From Rhodococcus koreensis (GTDB taxonomy: Bacteria; Actinomycetota; Actinomycetes; Mycobacteriales; Mycobacteriaceae): a DNA stretch of 64,000 nt. The notes under the pieces were generated by a model, which searched no databases, was not told where the DNA came from, and worked only from the letters and a program-made list of their open reading frames with translations. Position numbers and translations under genes: made by a program. The DNA lies in contig NZ_FNSV01000005.1 of the NCBI RefSeq assembly GCF_900105905.1, positions 5,890,001 through 5,954,000 of the forward strand, in the 5' to 3' direction. This document shows, in pieces, positions 33,875-42,709 of the stretch; position 1 is the first letter of the stretch, and the number at the start of each line of letters is the position of its first letter.

Positions 33875-34064
33875 GTGGTGTCCTTACCGTTCCCGAAACG
33901 GATCTGCCTGCGCGGATCCGTTCCCCCCGGAACTGTCGTTCATATCGGTATTGCCGTGTGTAAAAGTAACGTTTAGGTGTGGTTCATGTCACAAACCGGT
34001 CTCGCTGTTTTAGTTGTACAGCACAGCCACCGTTTCCGCCACACACACGATCACACTCCTGCGA

Positions 34065-35540
34065 TCAGACGCCCGTGTATACGGTCTTCCCCCAGGTGTA
34101 GAAGTCCACGGCGCTGCGGCCCTGCTCCCGGAACGTGTTCGTGGACGAGTCCTTCACCCCGCCGAACGGCACGTTCAGGTCCAGCCCGGCCGTCGGGCGG
34201 TTGATCTTGACGACGCCGGCCTGTGCCCGGGCGGCGAAGTCCGTCGAGCGCGCCAAGCTGTCGGTGCAGATGCCCGCGGTGAGTCCGTAGCGGGAATCGT
34301 TGACGGCAGCGAGCCCGGCCTCGTAGTCGGCGACCTCCAGCACCGCGACGACCGGCCCGAAGATCTCGTCCGTGACCGCCGGATCGTCGAGCGGCAGATC
34401 GGTGAGCACGGTGGCCGGGAAGAAGAGCCCGGCGGACGGATCACGGGCGTCCTCGCCGTGCCGCAGTGTCGCGCCGCGTTCGACCGCGGAGCGCACCGCC
34501 GCCCGGTTCTGCTCGAACTGCGCGCGGCTGACCACCGCGCCCATGCGGGTCGAGTCGACCGAGCCGTCACCCGGAACGTACCGCGCGGCCTCCTCGACCA
34601 GCGCATCGACGAACGCATCGCGGATCCCGGGGGTGACGTACACGCGGGACGTCGCCGTGCAGGCCTGCCCGGTGAGCCCGAACGCGCCCGCAGCCACCAC
34701 CTGTGCGGCGTTCCGGGCGTCGTCGAGCACCAGCACCGCGTTCTTGCCGCCCATCTCGAGCTGTACCCGGGCCCGGCGCGCGTTCAGGATGTCCTGCAGC
34801 CCCAACCCGACGGTGGTGGAGCCGGTGAAGGACAGCCCCGCGACGCGGGGGTCGCGGGCCAGGGCGTCACCGACCACCCGTCCCTTGCCGTGGACCACGT
34901 TGAATACCCCGGCGGGGAGACCGGCGTCGTGCAGGGCGCGGGCGAGGTGGGTGGCCGACAGGGGCGTCAGTTCGGCCGGCTTGAGCACCACGGTGTTGCC
35001 CGAGATCAGAGCGGGTGCCGTCTTCCACGCCGGGATGGCGATGGGAAAGTTCCACGGCGTGATGAGCCCGAAGACGCCCAGGGGCTCGCGGCGGGTGGTG
35101 ATGCTGGTTCCGGGCAGCCCGCTGGGGAGCACCTCGCCGGTGGCCGCCCATCCGAGGGACCCGAAGAACCGCAGTACGTCCACGGCGCGCGTGACTTCGC
35201 CCCGGGCCTCGGCGAGGGTCTTGCCTTCTTCACGGACGAGATCCGCGGCCACCGCGGAACCCCGTTCCTGCAACAGGTGTGCCGCCGTGATGAGGACGGC
35301 GCCCCGGGCCGGTGCGGGGAGCGCGGCCCAGGCCGGCTGCGCCGCGGCGGCGGCCGTGACTGCGGCGTCCACCTCGGCGGTACCACCACTCGGCGAGTAG
35401 GCGGCGAGCTCGTTCGGGCGGGCCGGGTTCCAGCGCGCGGTGTCGGCGCCGCCCAGCCATTCGCCGTTGACGAGGTGCTGCGCGGTCGGGACGTCGTTCC
35501 GGATGTGTGAGCCGGTGGGCTCGGTGACGGTCGTGGTCAT
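34065..35540 (-). CDS. Aldehyde dehydrogenase, ketoglutaric-semialdehyde type
   Basis: 491 residues. Active-site motifs: LEMGGKNAVLV (Glu) and GQACTATSRVYV (catalytic Cys), PWNFPIAIPAWKTAPAL for NAD(P) binding, and EIFGPVVAVLE. The GWAATGEVLPSGLPGTS segment is characteristic of 2-oxoglutarate-semialdehyde dehydrogenases, but vanillin- or benzaldehyde-type activity is also possible. It lies 36 bases downstream of a truncated SDR gene on the same strand; the two probably formed an alcohol-to-acid pathway before the SDR gene was cut by an IS607 element. Confidence 0.92.
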   Translation of the reverse strand: MTTTVTEPTGSHIRNDVPTAQHLVNGEWLGGADTARWNPARPNELAAYSPSGGTAEVDAAVTAAAAAQPAWAALPAPARGAVLITAAHLLQERGSAVAADLVREEGKTLAEARGEVTRAVDVLRFFGSLGWAATGEVLPSGLPGTSITTRREPLGVFGLITPWNFPIAIPAWKTAPALISGNTVVLKPAELTPLSATHLARALHDAGLPAGVFNVVHGKGRVVGDALARDPRVAGLSFTGSTTVGLGLQDILNARRARVQLEMGGKNAVLVLDDARNAAQVVAAGAFGLTGQACTATSRVYVTPGIRDAFVDALVEEAARYVPGDGSVDSTRMGAVVSRAQFEQNRAAVRSAVERGATLRHGEDARDPSAGLFFPATVLTDLPLDDPAVTDEIFGPVVAVLEVADYEAGLAAVNDSRYGLTAGICTDSLARSTDFAARAQAGVVKINRPTAGLDLNVPFGGVKDSSTNTFREQGRSAVDFYTWGKTVYTGV

Positions 35541-35576
35541 CGTGTCTCCTCGGGAGGTGGAGGGCTGTGTTCTGCC

Positions 35577-36130
35577 CTAGAGGCTGCGGATCAGGCCGCC
35601 GTCGCAGCGGAGTGCGACGCCGGTGATGTACGACGCCGGGGCGCTGCACAGGAACGCGGCGGCGGCGCCGAATTCGTCGGGGTCGCCGTAGCGGCGGGCC
35701 GGGATCGTCTTGCGCGATTCGATTTCGATGTCGGTGACGGTGACACCTCGGCGCTTGGCGGCGGCCGCGTCCAGCTCGGCCACCCGGTCGGTGGCGATCC
35801 GGCCCGGCAGCAGCAGGTTGACGGTGACGCAGTCGAGGGCGACTTCGGCTGCGAGGGTCTTGAGGTACCCCGCCAGGGCCGCGCGACCGGTGTTGGACAT
35901 CGCCAGATTGGGCAGGGGCGCAGCAACTCCGGAGGAGCCGATGGCCAGAACCCGGCCCCAGCGACGCTCCCGCATGCCGGGTAGGACGGTCGGGACGAGT
36001 GCGTGGTGCGGGCGGAGCAAGATGTCGAATGCCGCCGCGAGATCGTCCGCGCCCAGGGTCGCCGCCGCGCCCGGTCTGGGGCCCGGGGCCGTTGAGGAGC
36101 TGCGCGCGGCGGCAGGCAGTCTGACGTTCC
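35577..36130 (-). pseudogene. SDR-family oxidoreductase, 5'-truncated
   Basis: The C-terminal two thirds of an SDR remain: WGRVLAIGSSGVAAPLPNLAMSNTG (active Ser; the usual Tyr is replaced in an atypical subgroup), then TVNLLLPGRIATDRV and a terminal YITGVALRCDGG. Continuous from 36020 down to 35577. Upstream, an APGPRPGAAATLGADDL segment continues in frame, but the expected LN just before it is one frame off (QLLN), indicating a one-base shift near 36092. The N-terminal Rossmann part is absent and the IS607-type element begins there. I did not find the missing part beyond the far end of that element. Confidence 0.72.
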
Positions 36131-36189
36131 ACGCGTGGTTGTAGGCCGTAAACCTGTAAGAACATGTCCTTCTGTGTCAGAATGACCAC

Positions 36190-36786
36190 GTGAAGTTGAG
36201 CGCGTGGGCCAAGGAGCAGGGGGTCTCGTACCGCACTGCGCTGAATTGGTTCCACGCCGGAAAGCTCCCCGTGCCCGCCAGGCAGCTCCCGACCGGCACC
36301 ATCCTCATCGACCCGCCCGTTCGGGAACCCGGTGTGACCGTGGCATATTGCCGCGTCTCCTCGCCCGAGCAGAAGCCCGACCTCGAACGCCAAGCCGGGC
36401 GAGTCCTGACCGGCGCAGGGGAGCGTGGGCTGTCGATCGACCGCACCATCACCGAAATCGGGTCCGGGCCGGGCGGGCGGCACGAGAAGCTGCGGAAGCT
36501 GCTCGCCGACCCGACCGTAACCACGATCGTGATGGAGCACCGCGACCGACTGGCTTCCTTCGGAGTGGAGTACCTGGAAGCCGCGTTGTCCGCGCAGGGG
36601 CGACGCATTGTCGTGCTCGATGATTCCGAGGTCCTTGATGATTCCGGGGTCGCCGACGACCTGGTGCGCGAAATGACCGAGATGCTGACCACGATGTGCG
36701 CGCGCCTGTATGACCATCGCTCCGCCCCTCGGAGGGCGGCGGCAGGGGTGCGCGCAGCGCAAGCCGAGCCCGGGGAGCCGACGTGA
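36190..36786 (+). CDS. IS607-type serine recombinase (TnpA)
   Basis: 198 residues from GTG 36190. As in IS607 TnpA, a MerR-like DNA-binding domain comes first (LSAWAKEQGVSYRTALNWFHAGKLPVP), then the resolvase catalytic domain with the nucleophile in VAYCRVSSPEQKPDLERQ and the arginine-rich VMEHRDRLASFGVEYLE. It cuts and joins DNA through a phosphoserine link and moves the element through a circular form. The terminal GTGA overlaps the tnpB start. Confidence 0.9.
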   Translation: MKLSAWAKEQGVSYRTALNWFHAGKLPVPARQLPTGTILIDPPVREPGVTVAYCRVSSPEQKPDLERQAGRVLTGAGERGLSIDRTITEIGSGPGGRHEKLRKLLADPTVTTIVMEHRDRLASFGVEYLEAALSAQGRRIVVLDDSEVLDDSGVADDLVREMTEMLTTMCARLYDHRSAPRRAAAGVRAAQAEPGEPT

Positions 36787-38084
36787 TCCGGGCGTATCTG
36801 TTCGCCCTCGATCCGACCGAGGCGCAAGCCGACGCGATGGCCTCGCACTGCGGTGCCACACGGGTCGCCTACAACTGGTGCCTCGCGCGAGTGAAGGCGA
36901 ACTGGTCGCAGCGTGCCGCGGAGCAGACCTACGGCCTGACCGGTGATCAACTCACCCCATGGATGGCCACTTCCGCCTACGGCCTGCGGAAAGCGTGGAA
37001 CGCGGCCAAGAATGAGGTGGCGCCGTGGTGGAAACAGAACAGCAAGGAGGCGTACGCCTCGGGCTGCGCCAACCTCGCCGCCGCGCTCGCCAACCGCACG
37101 GCGGGCCGAGCGAAGATGCCCCGGTTCAAGTCCAAGCGGACCGCGCGCATGTCGTGCAAGTTCACCACCGGCCAATTCGGGCTGGTCCGCGACCGCCGGC
37201 ACGTGCAGTTGCCCGTGATCGGGGTGGTGCGCACCAGTGAGTCGACCCGCAAGCTGGCCCGCAAGATCGAAGCAGGCACCGCGCGTATCCGGTCGGCCAC
37301 CCTGTCGTACCAGCGTGGCCGCTGGCATGTCTCGTTCTCCGTTGACCTCCCCGACACCGAACCCGCAGAACGCACCGGTGGCCGGGTGGTCGGCGTCGAT
37401 CTCGGTATCTCGCATCTGGCTACCCTCTCGACCGGTGAGCAGGTGCAGAACCAGCGTCGCCTCGATGCCGAGTTGCGGAACCTGCGCCGCGCCGAACGGG
37501 CCTGCGCTCGCCGCCTGGGCCCGGACCGCCGAACCGGTGTCGCGCCGTCGAACCGGTGGAAGAAGGCCCGCGCCCGCGCCGACCGCATCCACACCCGCGT
37601 GGCGAACCTGCGTCGCGACGACACCCACCAGTTCACTACCCGTCTGGTGCGGGAGTTCGACACGATCGTGATCGAAGACCTGCACGTGGCCGGGATGCTG
37701 CGGAACCGGCGTCTGGCCCGGCACATCGCCGGTGTGTCGTGGGGGCAGATCCGCCGTCAGCTCACCTACAAGACCGAACGGGCCGGGGTCCGGCTCGTTG
37801 TGGCGGACCGTTGGTTCGCTTCTTCCAAGACCTGCTCGGAGTGCGGGACAGCGAAAGCCAAGCTGCCCCTGAATGAGCGGGTGTTCGCGTGCCTGGCCTG
37901 CGGGATCGTCCTTGATCGGGATGAGAACGCGGCCCGGAATTTGGCCGCTTTGGCGGTCGACACCGGCGAGTTGCGCCGGGAGCTGCCCGATGGAAGCGAT
38001 GTCAGACGGGCGTGCTCGCACGCTCCGCAGTCGCACCGCCACGGGAAGAGTCCGACAGGACTCAACGCCACCACCGCAAGGTAG
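36783..38084 (+). CDS. tnpB: TnpB, RNA-guided nuclease of IS607 element
   Basis: 433 residues from GTG 36783. The RuvC-like sites are complete: GVDLGIS (D206), VIEDLHVAGM (E298) and LDRDENAARN (about 378-387), with a four-cysteine zinc finger TCSECGTAKAK...FACLACGI between the last two. TnpB proteins are ancestors of Cas12, cut DNA with a guide RNA made from the element's right end, and help keep the element in place after excision. The sequence downstream, with two perfect hairpins, is a candidate source of that RNA. No truncation is seen. Confidence 0.94.
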   Translation: MIRAYLFALDPTEAQADAMASHCGATRVAYNWCLARVKANWSQRAAEQTYGLTGDQLTPWMATSAYGLRKAWNAAKNEVAPWWKQNSKEAYASGCANLAAALANRTAGRAKMPRFKSKRTARMSCKFTTGQFGLVRDRRHVQLPVIGVVRTSESTRKLARKIEAGTARIRSATLSYQRGRWHVSFSVDLPDTEPAERTGGRVVGVDLGISHLATLSTGEQVQNQRRLDAELRNLRRAERACARRLGPDRRTGVAPSNRWKKARARADRIHTRVANLRRDDTHQFTTRLVREFDTIVIEDLHVAGMLRNRRLARHIAGVSWGQIRRQLTYKTERAGVRLVVADRWFASSKTCSECGTAKAKLPLNERVFACLACGIVLDRDENAARNLAALAVDTGELRRELPDGSDVRRACSHAPQSHRHGKSPTGLNATTAR

Positions 38085-38170
38085 TGGCTCGATGAAGCGG
38101 GACATAGCATCACACTTCATCGAACGGTATGACGCATCACGGCTTTCATTTCACTCTCCCGTGATGTCCG
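38060..38170 (+). ncRNA. Candidate TnpB guide (omega) RNA region
   Basis: Right after tnpB come CGATGAAG...CTTCATCG (38090-38097 and 38115-38122) and CATCACGG...CCGTGATG (38135-38142 and 38159-38166), both perfect 8-base stems. In known TnpB systems the RNA spans the end of tnpB and the right end of the element, with the guide from flanking DNA. The boundary and the guide are unknown here, and the stems could also be recombination or termination signals. Confidence 0.4.
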
Positions 38171-38337
38171 AGAGCTGCGCAAGGGTGAGGCCCTTCTCCT
38201 AGCGAATAGGCGAATGTTGTTGCCGCCGGTCGTCAACAGGGAACTCGTGGCGGGGGAGTGGGCGTGGCGCTCTCGACCGTCATCGGATCCGCGATTGTCG
38301 AGGTCGGCACGAGGGGGTTCCCCGCAACGACGGGCGG

Positions 38338-38709
38338 TCAGAGTTCGATGTACAGGAAGTTGTCGCCCCAGTTCGTCTCACCGGCAGTCGTGGCGAAGTA
38401 GAAGATGCGCTCGGAGAATCCGCAGTCGAAGTACTGGGCGATTTTCGATTCGCCGGGAGCGAGCGTGCCGAGGGTCGTGCTCTCGTACACGAGCGGGGTG
38501 TGGACAGTGACACCGGTGGCGGTGCCGTCGCCCTCGTTGGTGACGCGCACGGCGCACGCACTGATGCCTTCGATATTTGCCTGGGTGATCACGAGATCGG
38601 GGCCGTCACCCAGGGAGCCGAACGGCGCGGCGGACGCCGTTGCCGTTCCGACGGCCATCAGTCCCGCGATCATTGCCCCCGCCACTGCCGTACGTCGAAG
38701 GTTGCGCAT
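38338..38709 (-). CDS. Secreted protein, CARDB-like
   Basis: 123 residues from ATG 38709. A signal peptide (RRTAVAGAMIAGLMAVGTATASA, cleavage near residue 28) is followed by a small beta-sandwich pattern: DLVITQANIEGISACAVRVTNEGDGTATGVTV and GTLAPGESKIAQYFDC, as in CARDB/DUF11-like domains of exported proteins. Two cysteines could form a disulfide. The function is unknown. A second secreted protein gene lies 29 bases upstream on the same strand. Confidence 0.78.
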   Translation of the reverse strand: MRNLRRTAVAGAMIAGLMAVGTATASAAPFGSLGDGPDLVITQANIEGISACAVRVTNEGDGTATGVTVHTPLVYESTTLGTLAPGESKIAQYFDCGFSERIFYFATTAGETNWGDNFLYIEL

Positions 38710-38738
38710 GTTGTGCCCTTTCCTCGGTTGTCCGGTAC

Positions 38739-39200
38739 TCAATACACAGTGATCTCGGTGCTGCTGGGGATGTGCGGGCGGTCGGTAGTCAGCGTGACCT
38801 CGACGCGACCGGATCCCGTCTCGAGGTGGGCCCACGGTTCCGCCGGGAAGTCGAGCAGTCCGCCGCTGACATCGGCCGACCACGATCCTGTGGCACCGGT
38901 ATCCAGGTTGCGCCAGTGCAGCGTCGCGAATACCGAGCACAGCACTCCCGGCGTCGCCGACATACCGACGAACGTCGCGTTCAGCCGAACGTAGACCAGC
39001 CCGGGCAGCGCGTCGGTGGCAACGGTGACACCTCCGATCCGGCCGCCACAGGCAATACCGTGAGCGACCGTCGCGGTGTCCGGAATGTTCACCCATCGGT
39101 CCTGCGTTTGATCCGCCGCGGCCGGGGCGGCGGCACCGAACAATCCGGCCAGCGCCAGTCCGGTGATCGCGATCGACTTGCCGAGCGTGGGAAGAGACAT
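38739..39200 (-). CDS. Secreted hypothetical protein
   Basis: 153 residues. Clear signal peptide (KSIAITGLALAGLFGAAAPAAA, cleavage after ADA-like site near residue 30). The mature part is beta-rich (GRIGGVTVATDALPGLVYVRLNATFVG, VEVTLTTDRPHIPS) and has cysteines near residues 52 and 87 that may pair. I recognise no family. It pairs with the neighbouring secreted protein on the same strand and faces away from the SRPBCC gene, with a 96-base divergent spacer. Confidence 0.72.
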   Translation of the reverse strand: MSLPTLGKSIAITGLALAGLFGAAAPAAADQTQDRWVNIPDTATVAHGIACGGRIGGVTVATDALPGLVYVRLNATFVGMSATPGVLCSVFATLHWRNLDTGATGSWSADVSGGLLDFPAEPWAHLETGSGRVEVTLTTDRPHIPSSTEITVY

Positions 39201-39296
39201 GGTGCTCCAGGTCGCCGTCGGTCAATGGTCCCGACGGTACCTCGGAAACCGAGCGTCGGCGTCGAACCTGCAGTCACCCCGTGGTGTGATCGAGTC

Positions 39297-39776
39297 ATGA
39301 CCGAGGAGAACGGGATTCCCACCGTCGTCACCGCCAGCCGCGTCATCGCTGCCCCGGCAGGGGTGATCTTCGAACTGATCGCAGACCCGGCGCAACAGCC
39401 GCGCTGGGACGGCAACGACAACCTGGCCGAGGCTGCGCCCGGACAGCGGGTGCACGCCGTGGGTGACGTATTCACCATGACGTTGACCAACGCAGGCATC
39501 CGCGACAACCACGTGGTGGAATTCGAAGAGGGGCGGCTGATCGCCTGGACGCCGTCCGAGCAGGGTCATCCACCGCCCGGGCATCTGTGGCGCTGGGAAC
39601 TCGAGCCGCTCGACGAGAACCGCGTCCGGGTCACGCACACCTATGATTGGTCGTGCTTGACCGACGACCCGAAACGCCAAGAGCGGGCCCGCAGCACCAC
39701 CTCCGACTGGCTGCTGGCATCGGCGGACCGGCTTGCCGAACTCGCCGAGGCGAGCGACGGGCAACCACCCGCCTGA
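39297..39776 (+). CDS. SRPBCC-family protein (polyketide cyclase-like)
   Basis: 159 residues from ATG 39297. START/SRPBCC fold: SRVIAAPAGVIFELIADPAQQPRWDGNDN at the N-terminus, VFTMTLTNAGIRDNHVVEF in the middle, GHLWRWELEPLDENRVRVTHTYDW and a long C-terminal helix. These proteins bind hydrophobic ligands in a deep pocket; enzymes and pure carriers both occur, so no reaction is assigned. It stands alone between two secreted-protein genes. Confidence 0.85.
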   Translation: MTEENGIPTVVTASRVIAAPAGVIFELIADPAQQPRWDGNDNLAEAAPGQRVHAVGDVFTMTLTNAGIRDNHVVEFEEGRLIAWTPSEQGHPPPGHLWRWELEPLDENRVRVTHTYDWSCLTDDPKRQERARSTTSDWLLASADRLAELAEASDGQPPA

Positions 39777-39830
39777 CAGCCGAGGACTGTCGGCGGCGGG
39801 CACTGTGCGCCACGCCGCCGACGGCTCCGA

Positions 39831-40373
39831 TTACCGCCCCGGTACGACGGAGATCGTTCCCTGGCAGACGGCGTTCTGGGAATTGACGAACCACCATCCC
39901 GCGCCGGTCTGGACGGTGACGGTGAACGACACCGTTCCGGTTCCCGTCCAGGTCCGGTTGATCGGGATTCCCGGGTTCTGCTGCCACGCCGCCTCGTCGC
40001 TGACGCTGTGGCCGGTCGCGCCCGTCGTCGTGTTGTGCCAGTCGACCGACACCCGCGTGCCGTACCAGTTGATTCCGATGCTCGGGATCAGACCGCCGGG
40101 CGGCGTGGGCAGTTCGTTCCCGCCGCTGAGCAGGATCGCCGGCTCCAACACCGACCCACCCGGTCGCAGCGACTCCCCGGACGAAGCATTGACGGTCCAC
40201 GTGAACGGCGGCGCCCAGACGAGCGGATTCGCGCTCGAGCACGTCATCGTCGTCGATGTCGGTGGTGCGGGCTGAGCATGTGCGACCGCACCCCCTCCTG
40301 CCACGACAGCGGTTCCCAACCCGACAGCAGTGAGTGCCGCAGCGCATGCGCGGCGCCCCAACTGGTTGCTCAT
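39831..40373 (-). CDS. Secreted hypothetical protein
   Basis: 180 residues starting at ATG 40373, four bases after GGGAGGG; an ATG four codons upstream lies inside that site. Signal peptide with TAVGLGTAVVAGGGAVAHA, cleaved near residue 36. The mature part is rich in Pro, Thr and Trp, with WTGTGTVSFTVTVQTGAGWWF, and has two cysteines (TMTCSSAN and NAVCQGT) well placed for one disulfide joining the ends. It resembles small exported proteins of Rhodococcus and Nocardia of unknown role. Confidence 0.72.
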   Translation of the reverse strand: MSNQLGRRACAAALTAVGLGTAVVAGGGAVAHAQPAPPTSTTMTCSSANPLVWAPPFTWTVNASSGESLRPGGSVLEPAILLSGGNELPTPPGGLIPSIGINWYGTRVSVDWHNTTTGATGHSVSDEAAWQQNPGIPINRTWTGTGTVSFTVTVQTGAGWWFVNSQNAVCQGTISVVPGR

Positions 40374-40495
40374 GAGCCCTCCCATTTCTTCATTCCCCGA
40401 GACTCGAGACGTACCTCGCCCCCTGGACTTTCGGCGGCGGACAAGAATTCGTTACAGCTCGTGCGAGTCGGGTCTCTCTCACGCACACGCATTCA

Positions 40496-40825
40496 CTAGT
40501 TCCGGGCCGGTGGCAGGTCGCGTTGCACCAACAGCAATTCGGAGGCTGCGATGACACCGGGGAAGTAGAAGTAGCCCTCCGGAGACTGGACCAGATCGGC
40601 ATCGTCGATGCCGTGGACTTCCCACACGTCCACTGCTCCACCGGTGTTGTTCATCCGCACAAACCAGTCGCATTCCCGCTCGCCTGCAGCGAGGAAACAG
40701 CCCTGCTGCTCGGGGCGGTAGCTCCCTGCGATACCGCGAGCCGCACCCATCCGACTCCAGTCCAACCCGTATCGGGAAATGGATGCACGATTCAACACCG
40801 AGGTGACGTGGTAGCGGGGTGGCAT
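40496..40825 (-). CDS. Conserved hypothetical, KptA-like start
   Basis: 109 residues. It opens with PRYHVTSVLNRASISRYGLDWSRMGAARGIAGS, a pattern reminiscent of the H-x-T-S...I...GL signature at the start of KptA/Tpt1 and other ADP-ribosyl-transferase-like folds. It continues with FVRMNNTGGAVDVWEVHGID and ends with SPEGYFYFPGVIAASELLLVQRDL. I recall close relatives in actinobacteria, all without function. The distinctive sequence argues for a real gene although it stands alone. Confidence 0.6.
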   Translation of the reverse strand: MPPRYHVTSVLNRASISRYGLDWSRMGAARGIAGSYRPEQQGCFLAAGERECDWFVRMNNTGGAVDVWEVHGIDDADLVQSPEGYFYFPGVIAASELLLVQRDLPPARN

Positions 40826-40924
40826 TAACCCAAAGTAACTCGGAACATGACCATTACACAGTGAATTTCGGTCCCGACCGGATGCCGGAAGCGGCAGTGG
40901 CGTGGCAGTTCTCGGCCGGGCCCT

Positions 40925-41815
40925 TCAGTTGGATGCTGACGCAAGATCGCTCGCTGTCAGCGCGAGGATGTCGTCGGCGTGGCTGACGGCGATGAAATGA
41001 CCACCACCGCTGACCGGGTGCCAGACGGCGCCCGGAGTCCTGTCGGCCACCGTCTTGTTGATGATCTCGGGTACGAGGGTGTCTGCGCTGCCCTGCCAGA
41101 AGTGCACCGGGCGTTTCACTTTGGACATGTCGAACGGCCAGGCCTCGTAGAGCATCGTGGCGTCGACGACGAGTCCGTCTGCGCCGTGACGAAAGCACTC
41201 CCGGCTTGCCTTCAGGAATGTTGTGAGGACTTCCTCGTCGGCCAGTACCTCCCGGTCTGCCGCGCACGCCGACTTTGTGATCGCCTGCCCGTAACGCTCC
41301 TCGAAATGTGTGGCGCTCATGCCGAGCAGCTCATACATGAGCGTGAAACCCGGGTGGAAGTGCAGCGCCAGGCGACCGCCCAGCGCGTCCACGCTGCTCA
41401 GATGATCCGCGGCCCAGTTCGCGCCGAACGTTCCGTAGTTGCCGCCGGCGATGCACACGACGCTGACCAGTCGCATCGGGTCCAGATACGCGGCCGCCGC
41501 CAGGGCCCACGGTCCGCCCTCGGACCAGCCGGTCACCGCGAACCGGTCGGCGTCGAACGAGTCGGCCAGCAGCAGGAGGTCATCGGTCCAGCTTTCGAAG
41601 GTGCGACCCGGCTGGAGGTCGGACCGGCCGATGCCCGGCCGATCCGCGCAGACGAATCGCAGTCCGTTGGCCTTCGCGTACGAGTCGAACAGTTCGGCCT
41701 CCAGTCGGCTCGACGGTCCGCCGTGGTTGTGCAGCACGAGCGGCCCGCTCGGGTCACCGGCTTCGAGATACGTGATGGTCCGGCTGCCGATCCGGATGCT
41801 TCCCTCGCTCGTCAC
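40925..41815 (-). CDS. Alpha/beta hydrolase
   Basis: 296 residues. Oxyanion region HNHGGPSSRLE (31-41), nucleophile elbow VTGWSEGGPWALAAA near residue 97 with Ser in G-W-S-E-G, acid in QGSADTLVPE near 245 and His in SGGGHFIAVSHAD near 270. The triad is complete. It hydrolyses an ester, amide or epoxide; the cap domain (about 135-225) is long and helical. It stands alone, and no substrate is indicated. Confidence 0.88.
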   Translation of the reverse strand: MTSEGSIRIGSRTITYLEAGDPSGPLVLHNHGGPSSRLEAELFDSYAKANGLRFVCADRPGIGRSDLQPGRTFESWTDDLLLLADSFDADRFAVTGWSEGGPWALAAAAYLDPMRLVSVVCIAGGNYGTFGANWAADHLSSVDALGGRLALHFHPGFTLMYELLGMSATHFEERYGQAITKSACAADREVLADEEVLTTFLKASRECFRHGADGLVVDATMLYEAWPFDMSKVKRPVHFWQGSADTLVPEIINKTVADRTPGAVWHPVSGGGHFIAVSHADDILALTASDLASASN

Positions 41816-41941
41816 GTGGACTCCTCACAGTGTTGGCCGGACGCCGAAACCGGGTGGGCGGCGTCGAAACTGCAGGTACTCGGATCTTTTCCATACTAGG
41901 CTCGACGGGTGGTTCGTCCCGAGCAGTAGGGGGTATCCGGC

Positions 41942-42562
41942 GTGGTGCAATCGACGGAGCGGCACGGCGTGCGCACGCGCGGCGGTCGCGGATCTCTCGC
42001 CTTCCTCTCGATCGTCCTGGCCGGGGTCGTGCTCGCGGCGGGGTGCGGGCAGCAGGACTCCGGGTCCGATGCCGAGTCGCAGCAGGATCAGACGACGTTC
42101 GAGGCGAACCTCTTGCCCGAGGACGTGGTCGTCGCGCTGGACGGAGTGCAGAGCTACTTCCCTGAGATCGAGCGACAGACCGCGACGGGTGAGAACTCCA
42201 CGGCGGCCGGTGCCCCCGAAGCGACGCGAATGGTCATCTACGAAGGCGGCGACGGGCGAAGGGTCACCATCTCCGTGGATCAATACGCCAGCTCCGCTGC
42301 GGCGTCCGCCGCGTTCGAGCAGGCGATCGGCAAGAGTGAAGTCGTGCCGGGTTTCGTGGCGCTGCCCGCGCCGGCAGGCGTCGGCGACAAGGCGTTAGCC
42401 GGTGCCGTCACTCAGGGCGAAGACACGCACATCGGGTACGGCGCGCTCGACGGCGCATATGTCGTCGGGGTGACCTCGGCCGGCTATCCGGCCACTCCCG
42501 AGAACGTCGACAAGCTGACCGGTCTCACTCGGGACGCGGTCGCGAAAGCCACCACGGCATAG
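41942..42562 (+). CDS. Lipoprotein of unknown function
   Basis: 206 residues from GTG 41942. The N-terminus has basic residues, a hydrophobic stretch (LAFLSIVLAGVVL) and the lipobox LAAGC, so it should be lipid-anchored on the outer face of the membrane. The mature part has no recognised domain (EANLLPEDVVVALDGVQSYFPEIERQT); it is acidic and resembles mycobacterial DUF-type lipoproteins of about 200 residues. It is divergent from the hydrolase gene, with a 126-base spacer. Confidence 0.78.
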   Translation: MVQSTERHGVRTRGGRGSLAFLSIVLAGVVLAAGCGQQDSGSDAESQQDQTTFEANLLPEDVVVALDGVQSYFPEIERQTATGENSTAAGAPEATRMVIYEGGDGRRVTISVDQYASSAAASAAFEQAIGKSEVVPGFVALPAPAGVGDKALAGAVTQGEDTHIGYGALDGAYVVGVTSAGYPATPENVDKLTGLTRDAVAKATTA

Positions 42563-42709
42563 GGCCCCCGCCAACACCGCGTCAGGATTGCGGTCGCCGG
42601 AGTCAGATCGGCGTCAAGACCCGCCGAATCCTCGCGCGACGGGGGTAGATCTGGAACTGAATCCCCGAGTCGGCCCACCCACGGCCGTCGACGGATCGAG
42701 GAGGTTCCG

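Larger units (their letters stand above)
36140..38170 (+). mobile_element. IS607-type element (serine recombinase + TnpB)
   Basis: Two genes in the standard IS607 order with a 4-base overlap. The limits are approximate: the left end lies between the SDR remnant (about 36130) and the recombinase start (36190). The right end lies beyond two hairpins after tnpB (38090-38122 and 38135-38166). IS607 elements leave no long target duplication, so the borders cannot be fixed by repeats. It interrupts or replaces the 5' part of an SDR gene. Both proteins look intact. Confidence 0.78.

Noticed and set aside
34014..35510. 498-codon plus-strand frame opposite the aldehyde dehydrogenase gene
   Set aside because: The minus strand carries all aldehyde dehydrogenase motifs; the plus frame has none.
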